Under the pieces are notes generated by a model. The model was given only the letters and a program-made list of their open reading frames with translations. It was not told the DNA's origin and searched no databases. The position numbers and the translations under genes were made by a program. From the NCBI GenBank assembly GCA_020744425.1, contig JAGMUV010000044.1, positions 124,001 to 188,000 of the forward strand: DNA of 64,000 nucleotides, read 5' to 3'. Shown here one piece after another: positions 33,287-44,160 of this stretch; position 1 is the stretch's first letter, and every line of letters starts with the position of its first letter. This DNA is from Dactylonectria macrodidyma. Its lineage: Eukaryota; Ascomycota; Sordariomycetes; Hypocreales; Nectriaceae.

Positions 33287-34039
33287 GTTGGGTAAGCGTG
33301 GGAAGAGGCGCTCTTGATGTAACCTGTGGGGTTGGGCTGATGCAAAGGATAACTTGAGGCAGAAAACAAGGTCCAGCGATAGTGGCATCACTGTTGGAAT
33401 TTGTATGATGACTTGCGGACAACTAATGCCGCTTCGGGCCGAACAAGGGCCAGGAGGCTGGTTAAATCAGCACACTCCCTTCCGGATCTTGGTCTGACCA
33501 ATTTCGATAGTGCCAGATACCGAAGACAACCTGTTCCGGGCCTAGTCATTCGGACGCAAACCGTAATCAGCGACGTGCCATGTCCGATCGAGGGTAAGCT
33601 CAAGACCTCCAAGTCGCAGGAGAGGTGGCCTGAGATTGCAGTGTGATTTTGGCCCACCACAGTCTCGAGTGCTGCGTTTTCTTATACAACATCAAATTTG
33701 ATCAACGTGTATCTTGTGTCTTTATTCAGCGATTGAATTTGAGTAGGAAGCAAGCCGATCGGCTTTATGTTAAATGATCACAAATCCATGAGTTCGCGAG
33801 GTGGCAATTCAAGGTAGCGCAAAAACACATTGCCAGAGATATGTACCCGAATTGGAGGTACCCTAACTAGTAACGACACAATATGAAATACCAGTGCCAG
33901 GAGCTATGAATTAACAGGTCTGATTAAGCAGGGGAAAGTATTTGACAGTTTACGATGTTTCGTTCAGCAGGGGAGCTTACACAAGTTTGAGAAACTACGT
34001 AGGGTTAACTCGCAGTAACTAATCTAGGGTAACTAATTT
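33287..34039. other. Intergenic region, no gene seen
   Basis: The right half is AT-rich. The first few hundred bases are the likely promoter of the SRPBCC gene. No coding motif was found. Confidence 0.4.
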
Positions 34040-35047
34040 GCAGTGAAGCCATCTTGATTTACGGCAGAAATCACGAAAGAGGGCTTTCTCGGTTCTCCAC
34101 TGATGTTGGCAGTGTTCTCATAGTCCCCGAAGCCATTGAACTGCTTCCCCTCCCCAATGGCCTTAAATGCGCACAGTCTATCCAAACAAGAGACCCCGCG
34201 ACAGTAAGAAAGGAAGGCTTTGGCTACCGGCCCCAGGTGATGCTATATTTCTCCTTTGTTTCGAGCTCAAGGTCAGTCTTGCCCCCTTTGTTGGTCAACG
34301 AATCGTCTTCCATGTAAGTAACGATATCGATTGCTCTAGCTGGTGTAACGACCCCGTCACGGGTAACCCACCCGAACTTAACGTATTGATCATCAACGCT
34401 GTGCCAGGCCAGGACGACGACAACGAACTCTGGGCCAGCGGTGCCAACGATCCATCGATGAGAGCAGCGCTGAGCCCAAATTACGAACGCCCCAGCCACG
34501 GTCCCGAATGCTAAGTACGTGCTTTATTTTGAAGGTCTCGCCCTTGTGGGTCATCACACCGGAGACGATCCCAGGGATGTCGGTATGACCTGCTGTAGGG
34601 CTTTCAGTTACATTGTTCTTCTTGGGGAAGCAATCGACATTCGGGACCGTATCTTTATGGGCCAGGCGAACTCTTAAACCCTCCTCCGGCTCGTTGATTG
34701 TCCAGATGTGTTGACCATCTTTGAATTCAACCGTGGCGGTATCATCGCCGCTGCCGAAACCGCCTCCGGCAATGAGATCCTTCTCACGGAGAGGGTATGC
34801 TTTGACTGCGTTTGAAAATACCAGTTGGGGCCACGATATTGGACCATAGAGTTGCAACTGGTCCAGTCTTGTAATTCGGTTCGTAACCGAGACGGTGGAA
34901 TCCGCCAATCCTGTTCGCGGGGTCCCACCAAGCCAGCACGACACTGTCTTGGAAGGCTTCGTGACTTGCTGGTGGTTGGCGGACGTTGGCTTCGTCTCCA
35001 ACCGCGATCCAGTCGGCGAGAGCGGTGTGGGATACGGGACCTAACAT
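34040..35047 (-). pseudogene. Frameshifted DUF7065/DUF7064-like protein
   Basis: Pieces in successive minus-strand frames fall in the order of one protein. They are MLGPVSHTALADW and RIGGFHRLGYEPNY, TLWSNIVAPTGIFKR, then after a one-base insertion at a CCC run (near 34795) LREKDLIAGGGFGSGDD. Next come NVDCFPKKN and DRGWGVRNLGSALLS, then after a second frameshift (near 34460) HRWIVGTAGPEF and VDDQYVKFGWVTRDGV. A stop follows YSITWG, then a third frame reads LCAFKAIGEGKQFNGFGDYE. The family is a fungal beta-rich domain pair of unknown role, often beside secondary-metabolite genes. With at least three frame changes and stops, it is not translatable as one chain. Confidence 0.7.
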
Positions 35048-35867
35048 TTTGAATATAGTATGAAATACGAGTCGAGAGATTGGATTGAATGCGTCTTGAT
35101 TGCTTGCCGCTAGTGATGGGAAGCGGAAAATTGAGCACAAAAACAACCATATTGATATAAAATTACAAACCTTTCTTGGAGATGTCGCTCCGGGAAGACG
35201 CTTATGGCCTTCAACTTCAAGAGCCTCCGACATGGAAGGGTGTCCGGTCCGGAGAGAACCAAAGCCAACCACCTCGTGTACGATTGAATCTAGTCATAAC
35301 GAGTTGCCAAAAGAAGCTGCAGTATAACCCAGGTCTTGCATAGGTACCATCTGCCTTGCTAGTTCGTCGCCCTTGAGCACACATATTGTCCCAAGACAAA
35401 GCCACTTTAGCCGGTAGCATACGCGGTGCAGCAGTGGCCGGGACCAATTCGCTTGCGGCGTCTTTTGGTCCATCTCGCCGGTAACAACAAAGATTGAGAG
35501 CCGAAACTGTCGCATGGACCCAGCAGGGTGGTGACTGTTAAGGCCGGCTCTTCAAGTAGACCGTTGCTAGCGGCTCTGGCAAGAAGCCTAGGAACGATAG
35601 GCCAACGTCTAAATTCGTTCAAGCATCGGAGCTTGCCCACGCTTTCGGCTTTTCGGCTGTTGCGCCAAAAATGATAAGCGTTTATGGTGCCGCTTCGGCC
35701 CGGAACTCACACGCAACGAGTTTGGAGATGGTGACACGCGGTGGACAATAAGTACAAGACCATTAGCGCATTCTTGTTCTTACCATTGGCTCTATACTCC
35801 CTCCCGCACCGTCCTTCACTTCTATCTCTTTCACCATTACCCAAGACTCACTCAGTGCATATCGGAA
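35048..35867. other. Intergenic region, no gene seen
   Basis: This lies between two divergent genes, the broken DUF7065-like gene and the dehydrogenase, so it probably held both promoters. No coding motif was recognised. Confidence 0.4.
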
Positions 35868-36791
35868 ATGTCTCAGCCAGCTCCCCAAGGCGCCTTCGCC
35901 AATCGGACCGTCATTGTGACCGGCGCCGCCGGGAGTATAGGCGCGCCATTGTGTTTCGCTCTGGCGAGAGCTGGTGCCCACGTCATCGCCAATGATATAG
36001 GGTGCTCGCCCAACGGCGAGGGATCTTCAGCAGCACCTGTCCTTGGCCTGGTCGCCAAGATGAAGGCCGAGGGCCTCTCTGCTGTTGCAGATACCCACAA
36101 CGTGGCAACAGAGGCTGATAAGATTGTCGCCACTGCAATCTCTCATTTCGGGCGCCTCGATGTTCTAATCAATAATGCTGGCATAATCCAGTACAATTCC
36201 ATCCAAGACCAGAGCCTTGATGGGTTGAGAGAGATCTTGGAAGTTAACGCGGTTGGCGCCTACGCACTTTGCCATTTCGCTTGGCCACATATGCAAGCCC
36301 AGAGGTACGGTCGCATTATAAACTTCACCTCGGACTCGGTGTTTGGCATGCCGAATAGCTCCGCCTACGCCATGGCCCGCGGAGCTATGTTGGGTGTCAC
36401 GCGGACGCTTGCAGTCGAGGGTAAACCGCACGGCATTCTCGTGAATACAGTTGGGCCGTCATCCTACTCCCGCATGGTGTCAGATGTGTCAAAAGATCTC
36501 CCAACGGACCAACTCGAATGGTTTAAAGCAACATATACCGGCGAGTCAAACGTGGCAGTCATTCTCACCCTCGCAAGTGAAAGAATTACGAGCTCGGGGG
36601 AGATATGGACTTCTGGAGCTTTCAACATGGGACGAACTATGCTCAGCTCTGTGCAAGATGTCAGGAATGTGCAAACTGTCGATCAGTGCATCTCCGCAAT
36701 GCAAGAGCTAAAAGAAGAAGGTAGAAGGTCAACAGAGCCATATAGCATTCAAGAGTTTCTTGCTTTCAAGGCGCAGGCACCAGATTCCTAA
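35868..36791 (+). CDS. SDR-family dehydrogenase with altered catalytic lysine
   Basis: An intronless gene of 307 residues starts MSQPAPQGAFANRTV at 35868. It has the nucleotide-binding TGAAGSIGAPLC and NNAG motifs and resembles the dehydrogenase part of peroxisomal multifunctional enzyme type 2 (HSD17B4-like), including the PHM, YGRIINFTSDS and SAYAMARGAMLGVTRTLAVE blocks. The serine and tyrosine of the active site are present, but YxxxK reads YAMAR, so lysine is replaced by arginine. Arginine may hold the nicotinamide ribose but usually lowers activity sharply. The C-terminus (SIQEFLAFKAQAPDS) has no obvious SKL peroxisomal signal. It could be a non-canonical or inactive reductase. The substrate is unknown. 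Confidence 0.85.
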   Translation: MSQPAPQGAFANRTVIVTGAAGSIGAPLCFALARAGAHVIANDIGCSPNGEGSSAAPVLGLVAKMKAEGLSAVADTHNVATEADKIVATAISHFGRLDVLINNAGIIQYNSIQDQSLDGLREILEVNAVGAYALCHFAWPHMQAQRYGRIINFTSDSVFGMPNSSAYAMARGAMLGVTRTLAVEGKPHGILVNTVGPSSYSRMVSDVSKDLPTDQLEWFKATYTGESNVAVILTLASERITSSGEIWTSGAFNMGRTMLSSVQDVRNVQTVDQCISAMQELKEEGRRSTEPYSIQEFLAFKAQAPDS

Positions 36792-37070
36792 CGTGGCAGA
36801 TCCATGTATATTTCGTCATTTCTTGCCATAGTCTGAATGATACTCTGCTTAGAGCCTATTATCAATGTTTCATGTAAAGTTTCGCTCTTCCTTGGACCCA
36901 ATACCTTGGTGTCTTCGGGGGTGGTGAGCCGCTCCCATCCTCTAGGATGTAGGTAATGGGTATTATATCAAAACTCGGCTGACGTTGCGGAACTAAAAAT
37001 TGTCCACTTCCCGTACCGTCATCGTGAAATAATACCTCGGCTGGGCTTAATAATGCTCAGAAGATTTAGA

Positions 37071-37415
37071 GTACTGTGTCGGGGCTGAGGGCCCCGGGGC
37101 CCGGGACCCGGACAGTCACGTTACCTGTAGCTAGCTATAAGAGGCAGCAGATTTCCCAGACTTAGATAGAAAAAACAATGCTTCTTCCTTCTTTTACTTG
37201 ATTTTTCCTGATTTTCCTAGCTTTGATTTTCTTATTCTATTTTACTTGATCAACTGATATCCTTCTTCCTTTTCCAGCTAGCTGCTTAGCTGATGATTTT
37301 ATCTGCATTTTTGGCTATTTTTTCTTAGGCCTTATCTTGCCGTCCTTCGCCTACCTTTCGGGCCCAGCTCGCCGTCACTTCGGGTGGTTGTTTGTCCCCC
37401 TGCCCAACACAGTAC
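37071..37415 (+). mobile_element. Solo LTR of a retrotransposon with 4-bp target duplication
   Basis: The element at 37075-37411 (337 bp) starts TGTGTCGGGG and ends CCCAACACA, with short inverted ends TGTGT/ACACA. It is flanked on both sides by GTAC (37071-37074 and 37412-37415), as expected for a target-site duplication. A TATAAGAGGCAG promoter-like box lies about 60 bp in. No internal gag/pol region is adjacent, so this is a solo LTR left by recombination. The superfamily is not assignable from the LTR alone. Confidence 0.7.
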
Positions 37416-37805
37416 ACATTCATGTTCTCTTGATGGTTGATCTTCTACGTACTAGGATTTGCATGAATCGAAAGACAACCCGAAAAAGAATGTAATTTTC
37501 TTCTTCTTTTTTTTAATAAAAAAAGCCCAAGCTTGGAAAGGATCTTAAGGAGGAACCCCAAGCATCGACTAACCCTCATTGATCCCCAGTCTCTTTATCT
37601 CTCTATCGCATTCCAGAAGGATCGATCAGCGCAGCACTGTAGCAAGGAACACGACAAGATTAAATCCCCAGCCTCCTTATGCTGGAACAGGTAGACCTCT
37701 TCACACACTTCACGTCCCAACATCACCCATTAAACTAACAAGTATCGAGTGGTAGCTACCACGCCGACAAAGCTACATGCCAAAACCTTCCAGGACGTCC
37801 CCGGC
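37416..37805. other. Short intergenic stretch
   Basis: AT-rich poly-T/A runs lie near 37500-37530. Nothing further was recognised. Confidence 0.35.
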
Positions 37806-38746
37806 ATGAAGATAAAAGAGGTCCTTCTCGACGTGCTGGAGGCCGCCTTGGGCACGAGTCCGATGATCGCCAGACTCGGCAACGCCAGCGGCGACTCCAC
37901 GCTGCGGTCCAGAACCACAAGCCCCAACGGCGTCATCAACGCGCAGGCGTCCAAGATGGTTGATGACATGGAGCGTCATCCTCGCCGCCTTCGTGGCGAC
38001 CCGGAGCATCTTCACCGACGCCACCATGTTTAGCCAGCCCGATGACTACAGTAGTGTCTTTACAGGCCCGGACAAGCAGCCGAAGGACGGCTCGGGGGAC
38101 TTTGTCGTGTCTAGCCCGGACATCCAGACGTTCTCTCTGACTGGGAATCGTCACCCTCGTGGTCATTTTGGGAGCCCTGATGTTGGCAAATATCATTACT
38201 TGGGCATGTATCCGCTTCCATCACAACAACTCTTCCGCCAGTACCGAGACGTCACAGGACAATCGGGGTACCAGCAACACTGGGCAGTCACATGTTAATG
38301 TGAATGTGACCATCAGCAACAAGGGGACGCCAGCCGATCGGAATACCAGCGATGTCGAAGATGCAAATGGCGGCCCGAAAGATAGGTGGACTCGGTACCA
38401 TGTGTTAGCAGCCGCCCAACTATTCCGCTGCCTGTACGAGGTCGACGGAAAAGAAGCCAACTGGAGTTGCGAAAAGGCAGTTCCAAGTGATAGTGATGAC
38501 ATCAAATTCAAGCTACTCCAATGCAAAAACAGTAAGAACAAGTGCACAGGGCATATAAAGATAGATGAAATTGTCATGGCGAATCTCAAGGGACAAAATG
38601 GCACGAGGGACAAAATGGCACGGGAGCCAACGTCACCGTCACTGCAGGGACTGACGGTGAGACCGCCGCCGAAGACAGCACCAATCCCGTTAATCGCAGC
38701 TCTCCCTAGGCAGTTATGCTTCTTTTCTCCCCTTTACTGGAAATGA
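37806..38746 (+). pseudogene. Possible membrane protein gene with two frame changes
   Basis: Three consecutive plus-strand frames read as one coherent protein. MKIKEVLLDVLEAALGTSPM continues to INAQASKMVDD (about 37965). Then TWSVILAAFVATRSIFTD, a hydrophobic segment, continues to VVSSPDIQTFSL (about 38140). Then GIVTLVVILGALMLANIITW, a second membrane segment, leads into an asparagine-rich, glycosylation-like tail (HVNVNVTISN) and a cysteine-containing C-terminus. Each step is a single-base frame change with no obvious intron, so either the gene is broken or introns were missed. No family is recognised. Confidence 0.35.
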
Positions 38747-39544
38747 TAAGCCGGCCAAAGGTTGTCTGGCCATGTTGGCGATGGTAAGCTAGTTCGACTA
38801 GTCATTGGAACTTGGTACTACATTTCAATCCCTCCACGCACCTACTTTTCTATTCTGTCTCTATATTTTCCCCCTTTGTGAGGTTTGAGGTGGAAAAGGT
38901 TTTGTCTCTGGTCTATTTTAAAACTCCGCTCAAGTATTCGGCTGACTACCGTTCGCCTTTTTCTGTCCGTCATTCAGTATGTAGTATTTGCTCTTAATTC
39001 CCAATCTCTCCTATGTGGCTTAACTCCACGAATTCTCACTACGGTTATTTACAACGTGAAGGTCTGTAGACCCCAGCTTTTCCCCACGATTAAATGCATT
39101 GGGCCATCGCCACTATCACCCTCCTCAGCCGATTTCTTAATGCCAAAAAATTATCCCTGATCTGCTCTTTAGTCTTCCTTCACTACATGAACTCTCTTCT
39201 AGTGCTCTGGGTCCGTCCCCTCAAGTTCCTAATGCCTCATTCCTCAGTCCAGTATATAGACATTCACTTAGCGCTTTTATAAAGATAGCCTCACTAGCTG
39301 TTAACACTCTTAGTTACATTAAATATACTATTCTACCATTACCAGACCGTGACCTATATTGCTTACTATACATCTCCCGATTCGCTTGATTATAAAATTA
39401 CAAGCTTTGGACCTACCCTAGACCCTCTACTGTAAGCCCGACCGTAACCCCTCCTGAGTCCGAGGAGACAACTTTACTGCAGCTCATTGCACTCAACGAT
39501 AGGTACGGACAGCCAGGGATTTTGATTCACACAATTACAATTGA
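38747..39544. other. Pyrimidine-rich stretch, no gene seen
   Basis: Long T/C-rich segments occur on the plus strand. No coding motif was recognised before the Nudix remnant. Confidence 0.4.
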
Positions 39545-40459
39545 TGGCATCGTGGTTACAGTTATCCCTATGACGCCTCGTCTTTCGACCCACTTTACCG
39601 CCTTTACCTGCCCAGCGATGACCGGCCCCATGGCTATCTACTACCGGAGGTTGTCGAGAAGATGCCATAGACAAGGGATTTCAAGATCATGCACGAGAAA
39701 CCAAGGACAGTCGATGTTTTGGATAGCTCCGATGGCAAAGATACGTCGGCAGCCTGCGACAAAGCGCTCGCTAAGGTGGTTGCAGCCTGCCAGGAGAAAG
39801 ATCTCTTCAACCTGAAGGGCGAGGAATATGAGGAGTTCGCGATCGTAGGCGTCCAGTGTCCCGTCCGCCTCTTCAGGTATGCTGCACCCCTGTTCGGCAT
39901 TGTTAGTCACGGCGCCCATCTTACTGCATACATCCGTACATCAAGCGGCTTGAAGATATGGGTCCCTTGTTGAAGTCCTACGATAAGTACGTTCCCCAAC
40001 AAACTGGATAGCACCGTCGCTGGTGGTATCTCCGCCCAGAACACACCATTCGAGATGATCATTCGAGAAGCACACGAGGAAGCGTCTCTGCCTGAAGTTC
40101 TCACTCGACGAGATGTTCGGTCGGCAGGAGTGCTCACTTACATCACTTTGCTCGAGCAGCGTCAGGGGGAAGTTGAAGGTCTTGTCAAGCCAGACATGGT
40201 TCATGTATACGACATGGAGGTTTCTGAATATGTCATCCCAAAGCCTCACGATGACGAGGTTAAGGAGTTTTACCTTATGACGCCAGATGAGATCAAAACA
40301 GCATTGCTTCGGAAGGAGTTCAAGACTAACTCCGCGGCTGTTATGATCGACTTCTTTATCAGGCATGGGATCATCACAGCGGAAAATGAGCGCGATTACC
40401 CTGAGATGAGCATGCGTCTCCATCGCATTCTTCCATTTGCCTCGGCGCCACGACTATGA
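39545..40459 (+). pseudogene. Nudix hydrolase (DUF4743/thiamin pyrophosphokinase-like) with two nonsense codons
   Basis: One frame reads YPYDASSFDPLYRLYLPSDD, HGYLLPEVVEKMP, TAG, TRDFKIMHEKPRTVDVL. It continues through SHGAHLTAYIRTSSGLKIWV to PC and TGA (39971-39973), then SPTISTFPNKLDSTVAGGI. The Nudix box follows (GGISAQNTPFEMIIREAHEE, a GX5EX7REXXEE pattern), then ILPFASAPRL at the end. The order matches the roughly 300-residue fungal DUF4743-plus-Nudix proteins. TAG stands where tryptophan is expected and TGT-TGA where CGT-CGA is expected, all transition-type changes. The reading frame is otherwise intact, so loss seems recent. Confidence 0.8.
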
Positions 40460-40654
40460 GATCATGCATGAAGCCAGGTAGTTTAGTCTATATGTATATG
40501 CAGTAGTTCTGTTCTTCTGTGGACCGTCAGCAGAATTTGGAGCAATATTACTGTGTGATCCGTGGGTTGGATATGCAATATCTCGAACTTTTTTCATGGT
40601 CATGTTAATTAAGGTAGGGTTTATCTTCCTTTTTTTTTGGCCACTAGATTGACT

Positions 40655-40860
40655 CCTAGTGTAGGGGGCTCGTATTGGTTCCCCGAAACCAAGGGGCTTT
40701 CTTTTGAGAAGATCGATGAACTGTATGCAATGAAGGTGCCCCAGAAGCAGTTAAAGAAAGTCGCAGAGCGCGCTGGAAATATGTGCATGACGGTGGAGCC
40801 TGCTCATACTACGGGCTCTTCTGTATGTAAGGAAGGACATGTTCGTGTAGGTATGCTTTA
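40655..40860 (+). pseudogene. C-terminal fragment of an MFS sugar transporter
   Basis: The plus strand reads WFPETKGLSFEKIDELYAMK followed by VPQKQLKKVAERAG. This is the PETKG motif and cytosolic tail that close fungal sugar porters. No upstream transmembrane part is present. It faces the intact transporter downstream in the opposite direction. Confidence 0.6.
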
Positions 40861-41132
40861 ACCGAGTGGCCTCATATATCCACCTGTCATTCAGATTGCG
40901 ATTAAAAATCAATGTCGTGTTTTATATTTACGCGTTGAAGCGTGACAGTGAGATGCTCGATGTAGTGGCTGTTGAAGCCCTATACATACGTGAATGTAGC
41001 TAAACAAGGTTGCAAATGAGGGGTTTCGAAAGGTATGTGTCTGCTCGCCTTGCAATTGTATGGAGTTACCATACGATCAGCTTGACCGGCTTGTCTCCGG
41101 GGACCCGGACGTAAAACTTCATATGTCCCATG

Positions 41133-42958
41133 TCAAGCGGACTCGGTACGCCTGTCGAGCTCGGCGGTACCGTGGCTCGCTCTGTAGCCATTGCTCTCAA
41201 AATCACCCTTTTCATCACCAACGTCCAGCACGCCTTCGTGGCTGGAAGCAGCCTCACGCTCCTTGAAAGTGACGGTAGGTCGCCACTTGGTGCTCTTGCG
41301 CGCGTCGCTGACTTCGTTGTATAGTTCGTTAACCTCTTCCAGTGCAAGCCCCTTTGTTTCGTAAATGAAGAAGTATACAAATGCTACGCAGAGGAAGCAG
41401 GCGCCGAACCAAATGAAGAAGATCTTGGACTGCAGGTTAGCGTTGCCGGGCCCGTAATTGACCAGATAGGGGGTCGAGTAGGCGATGGCCCAGTTGAGCA
41501 GCCACTAGATGTATATGAGCACCATTCTCCGTCAGAAGATGAGCGAAATGGGTAAGCTTACGTTGGTTGCTGTTGTGAGCGAGAGGCTCTTGGCACGAGT
41601 GTGCAGCGGAAAGATCTCTCCAGTGACAACCCAGGCGATTGGGCCCCAGGTGGAGGCAAAGAAGAAGATGTAGATGCAGATGAAGGCGATGCCGGCTTTC
41701 TGTGCCGCGACATTATAGACGATGGTGTTCCCTACACTGTCTTGAGCTGTCGTCAAAGTTCCCAACATGGCGACGATAAACTGCGAAACGCACATGCCGA
41801 CGGCCCCCCAGAAAAGGAGAGAGCGGCGACCCCATTTGTCGATAGCGTAGAGCCCAGGGATAGTCGAGCCAACGTTTACGCACGCAGTGATAACCTGGAT
41901 GACAAAGGAGTCGTTGATGCCTGAGTTTTTGAAGTACTGCGTGCCGTAATAAAATATGAAGTTGATACCAGTAAGCTGCTGAAGACTCTGGAGGCCCAAG
42001 CCTGTCCAAGTTCTCTTGGCTAACGGGCCGCGGAAACAGTCAAGGTAAGTCGATTTGGTCATACTTCGTTCGTAGTCGTGGTTCGCTTTGATTTCACTCA
42101 ACTCTTCCACAATCGAGGTATGATCCGGGGGAAGTCTCCGCAACGTTGCGAGCGACTTCGCGGCCTCCTCCACCTTGTCTTGCATGATAAGGTAACGGGG
42201 AGTTTCCGGGAGGACCAACATTCCGCCAATCAAGATGAGGGCAAAGGCAAATTGCACGGCGATGGGGATACGGTATGAGCCGGTATCATCTCGTGCTTGG
42301 GTTGCGTTGTTCACCACTGCGGCAAGGAGAAGGCCGATAGTGATGGCGAACTGGTAGGCACCGACAATAGCACCTCGAATCCATTTCGGGGCCGTCTCAG
42401 ATTGATAAAGGGGAACTAAACATGATTAGGACCACAGCGGCATAGGTTATCACACCGGGCGGAGCGTACTCAGAGCTGAGATCAAACCAACGCCAAAACC
42501 AGCAAAGAATCGACCAGCTAGGAACAGGGGAATAGACGTGGCTGCTGTCTGGAGAGCGACGCCAACGTTGAAGACCCAGGATGAGGCGATGAGGGCCCAT
42601 CGACGACCGATGTGGTCGCCGAGGAACGGCGAGGCAAGGGCGCCGAAGAAGGTGCCTGCAGATAGAATAGAGACAATCGCTGCGGACTGGGAGGGAGAAA
42701 CATCGGGGCGACCTTGAGAATCCATGTGGCCGGTCGAGAAGAGTTCCTTCCAGTGCTCCATGACGAGGATACCGCTGATGGTGCCAGTGTCGTAGCTAGA
42801 TTGCTCGGTTAGTCAACCTTGTACAGCGCAGAAAGACGATAGAGATGATACCCGAAGAGAACGCCACCAAAGGCGACAAAGGCGCCTATGGCGATGGCCG
42901 GCCAAGACTTGCCGGCCTCGCCTTTGGGTCTGGAGAGAGCGAACTTTGACACGCCCAT
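41133..42958 (-). CDS. MFS hexose/sugar transporter
   Basis: Four exons on the minus strand, 42958-42852, 42795-42470, 42415-41562 and 41504-41133, give about 552 residues in frame. Sugar-porter signatures are GYDTGTISG in helix 1, DHIGRRWALI (loop 2-3), PLYQSETAPKWIRG, PETPRYLIMQDKVEEA, QQLTGINFIFYYG, DKWGRRSLLFWGA and YETKGLALEEVNELY. Twelve membrane helices are expected in the plasma membrane. It resembles high-affinity glucose/fructose porters of filamentous fungi. It is transcribed divergently from the GH32 fructosidase, about 1.2 kb away. This pairing suggests uptake of the hexoses that enzyme releases; co-regulation is inferred. Confidence 0.9.
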
Positions 42959-44127
42959 TGTTTTTGATTTTGGTGGCTTTTTGTAAGCTGTGTGATGGTT
43001 CGCAGTCGCGTCTTGGTTGAGAGTGAGAGTGAAGAGGATGAGGAGTGAGCATGATTGAGTCTCTTGGGGCGTTGGTAGATAGATATAGAATCTCGTTCCA
43101 GGAGCTGGTGCAGCGGAAGCTTCATCGTTCTCTTTCCCGTGTCACGTACTTCTTGCTGGAGAACTAACATGACGCAGTTCGGCGAGTGGTATTCACAGCG
43201 GAAACATAGGAAGGATTCCACAAAAGGGAGGTTCGGCCATGCCGACAGACTAAGTGAATCGTTACATTCTCCTTATCTATCCATTTGACTAATTGCGACC
43301 AGTTATCGAATCCAAAACGCTCAGAAACACACGTCGAGCCCATGAGCACCTCCGGAAGCGAGGGGTTTAGCGCCGTAGATAATGCAGCGTGGTTGAACAC
43401 CTGGCCTTAGATGGAAGGTCAAGGAGACGAGATATTATTTCAAAGTCCAGGGATGGCGAAGAGGGTGTCGCTACAGCGGCCAGAGTATGATACCTGATGG
43501 TGAGAGCTGAGGAGAAGCCAGTAAGTACATGGATGATGGTGCCATCGTGCCTTGGAAGTTTAGACGACCTAGTGGCCGCTAGGACTTTCAAGGGGTCCGA
43601 GCCCCATCTGACCGAAGGCTTCTAGCTCCCTTCTAGCGTCGTCCTCTGTGCCGTAGCGCCGGATGGTACTCTGCATCAACCCCTGACGTCCCTACGTTCG
43701 CGGAGTAATCAAGATTGTCCCGATGCCCTACCCCCGGCCGCCCGGCCTTGGTGAGCCTGTCCTTGCTGCCTAACTGCTAGAGGCAGGTCTTGTTCCTCCC
43801 CGCACGCTTCTCCTCATACGTCATTCCCAGTCTGTCCGATCGACGGTAGTTGCGGAGTCAGACATGCCAGCATGTCCAACTCGCACGTGAACGTCCGTTG
43901 CAAAGCCTTCGGCCCTTCCAAGGCCAGAGTTTGGTTCGTTGAAGTGCGGGATACAGGCGGATGCCTCGTTGCCCTTGTCGAATAAGAGATGTAGTATATA
44001 TCAACTTGATGCTGCCGCTCGCTACTATAGTAAATAAGAAAGGACATCGGTCCCCTGTTATCTCAAGTTCCTTACCTTCCAACACAATCATCTCTTGTTT
44101 TTGAATTTGGCCCAAGCCATAGACATT
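42959..44127. promoter_or_regulatory. Shared intergenic promoter region of transporter and GH32 genes
   Basis: The region separates two divergent genes whose products fit one pathway, so it should hold both promoters. GC-rich CCCCCGGCCGCCCGGCC at about 43730-43746 contains CGG/CCG triplets. No specific operator could be proven. Confidence 0.4.
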
Positions 44128-44160
44128 ATGCATCTCATTCCTCGCCCACAGCCGTCCCAG

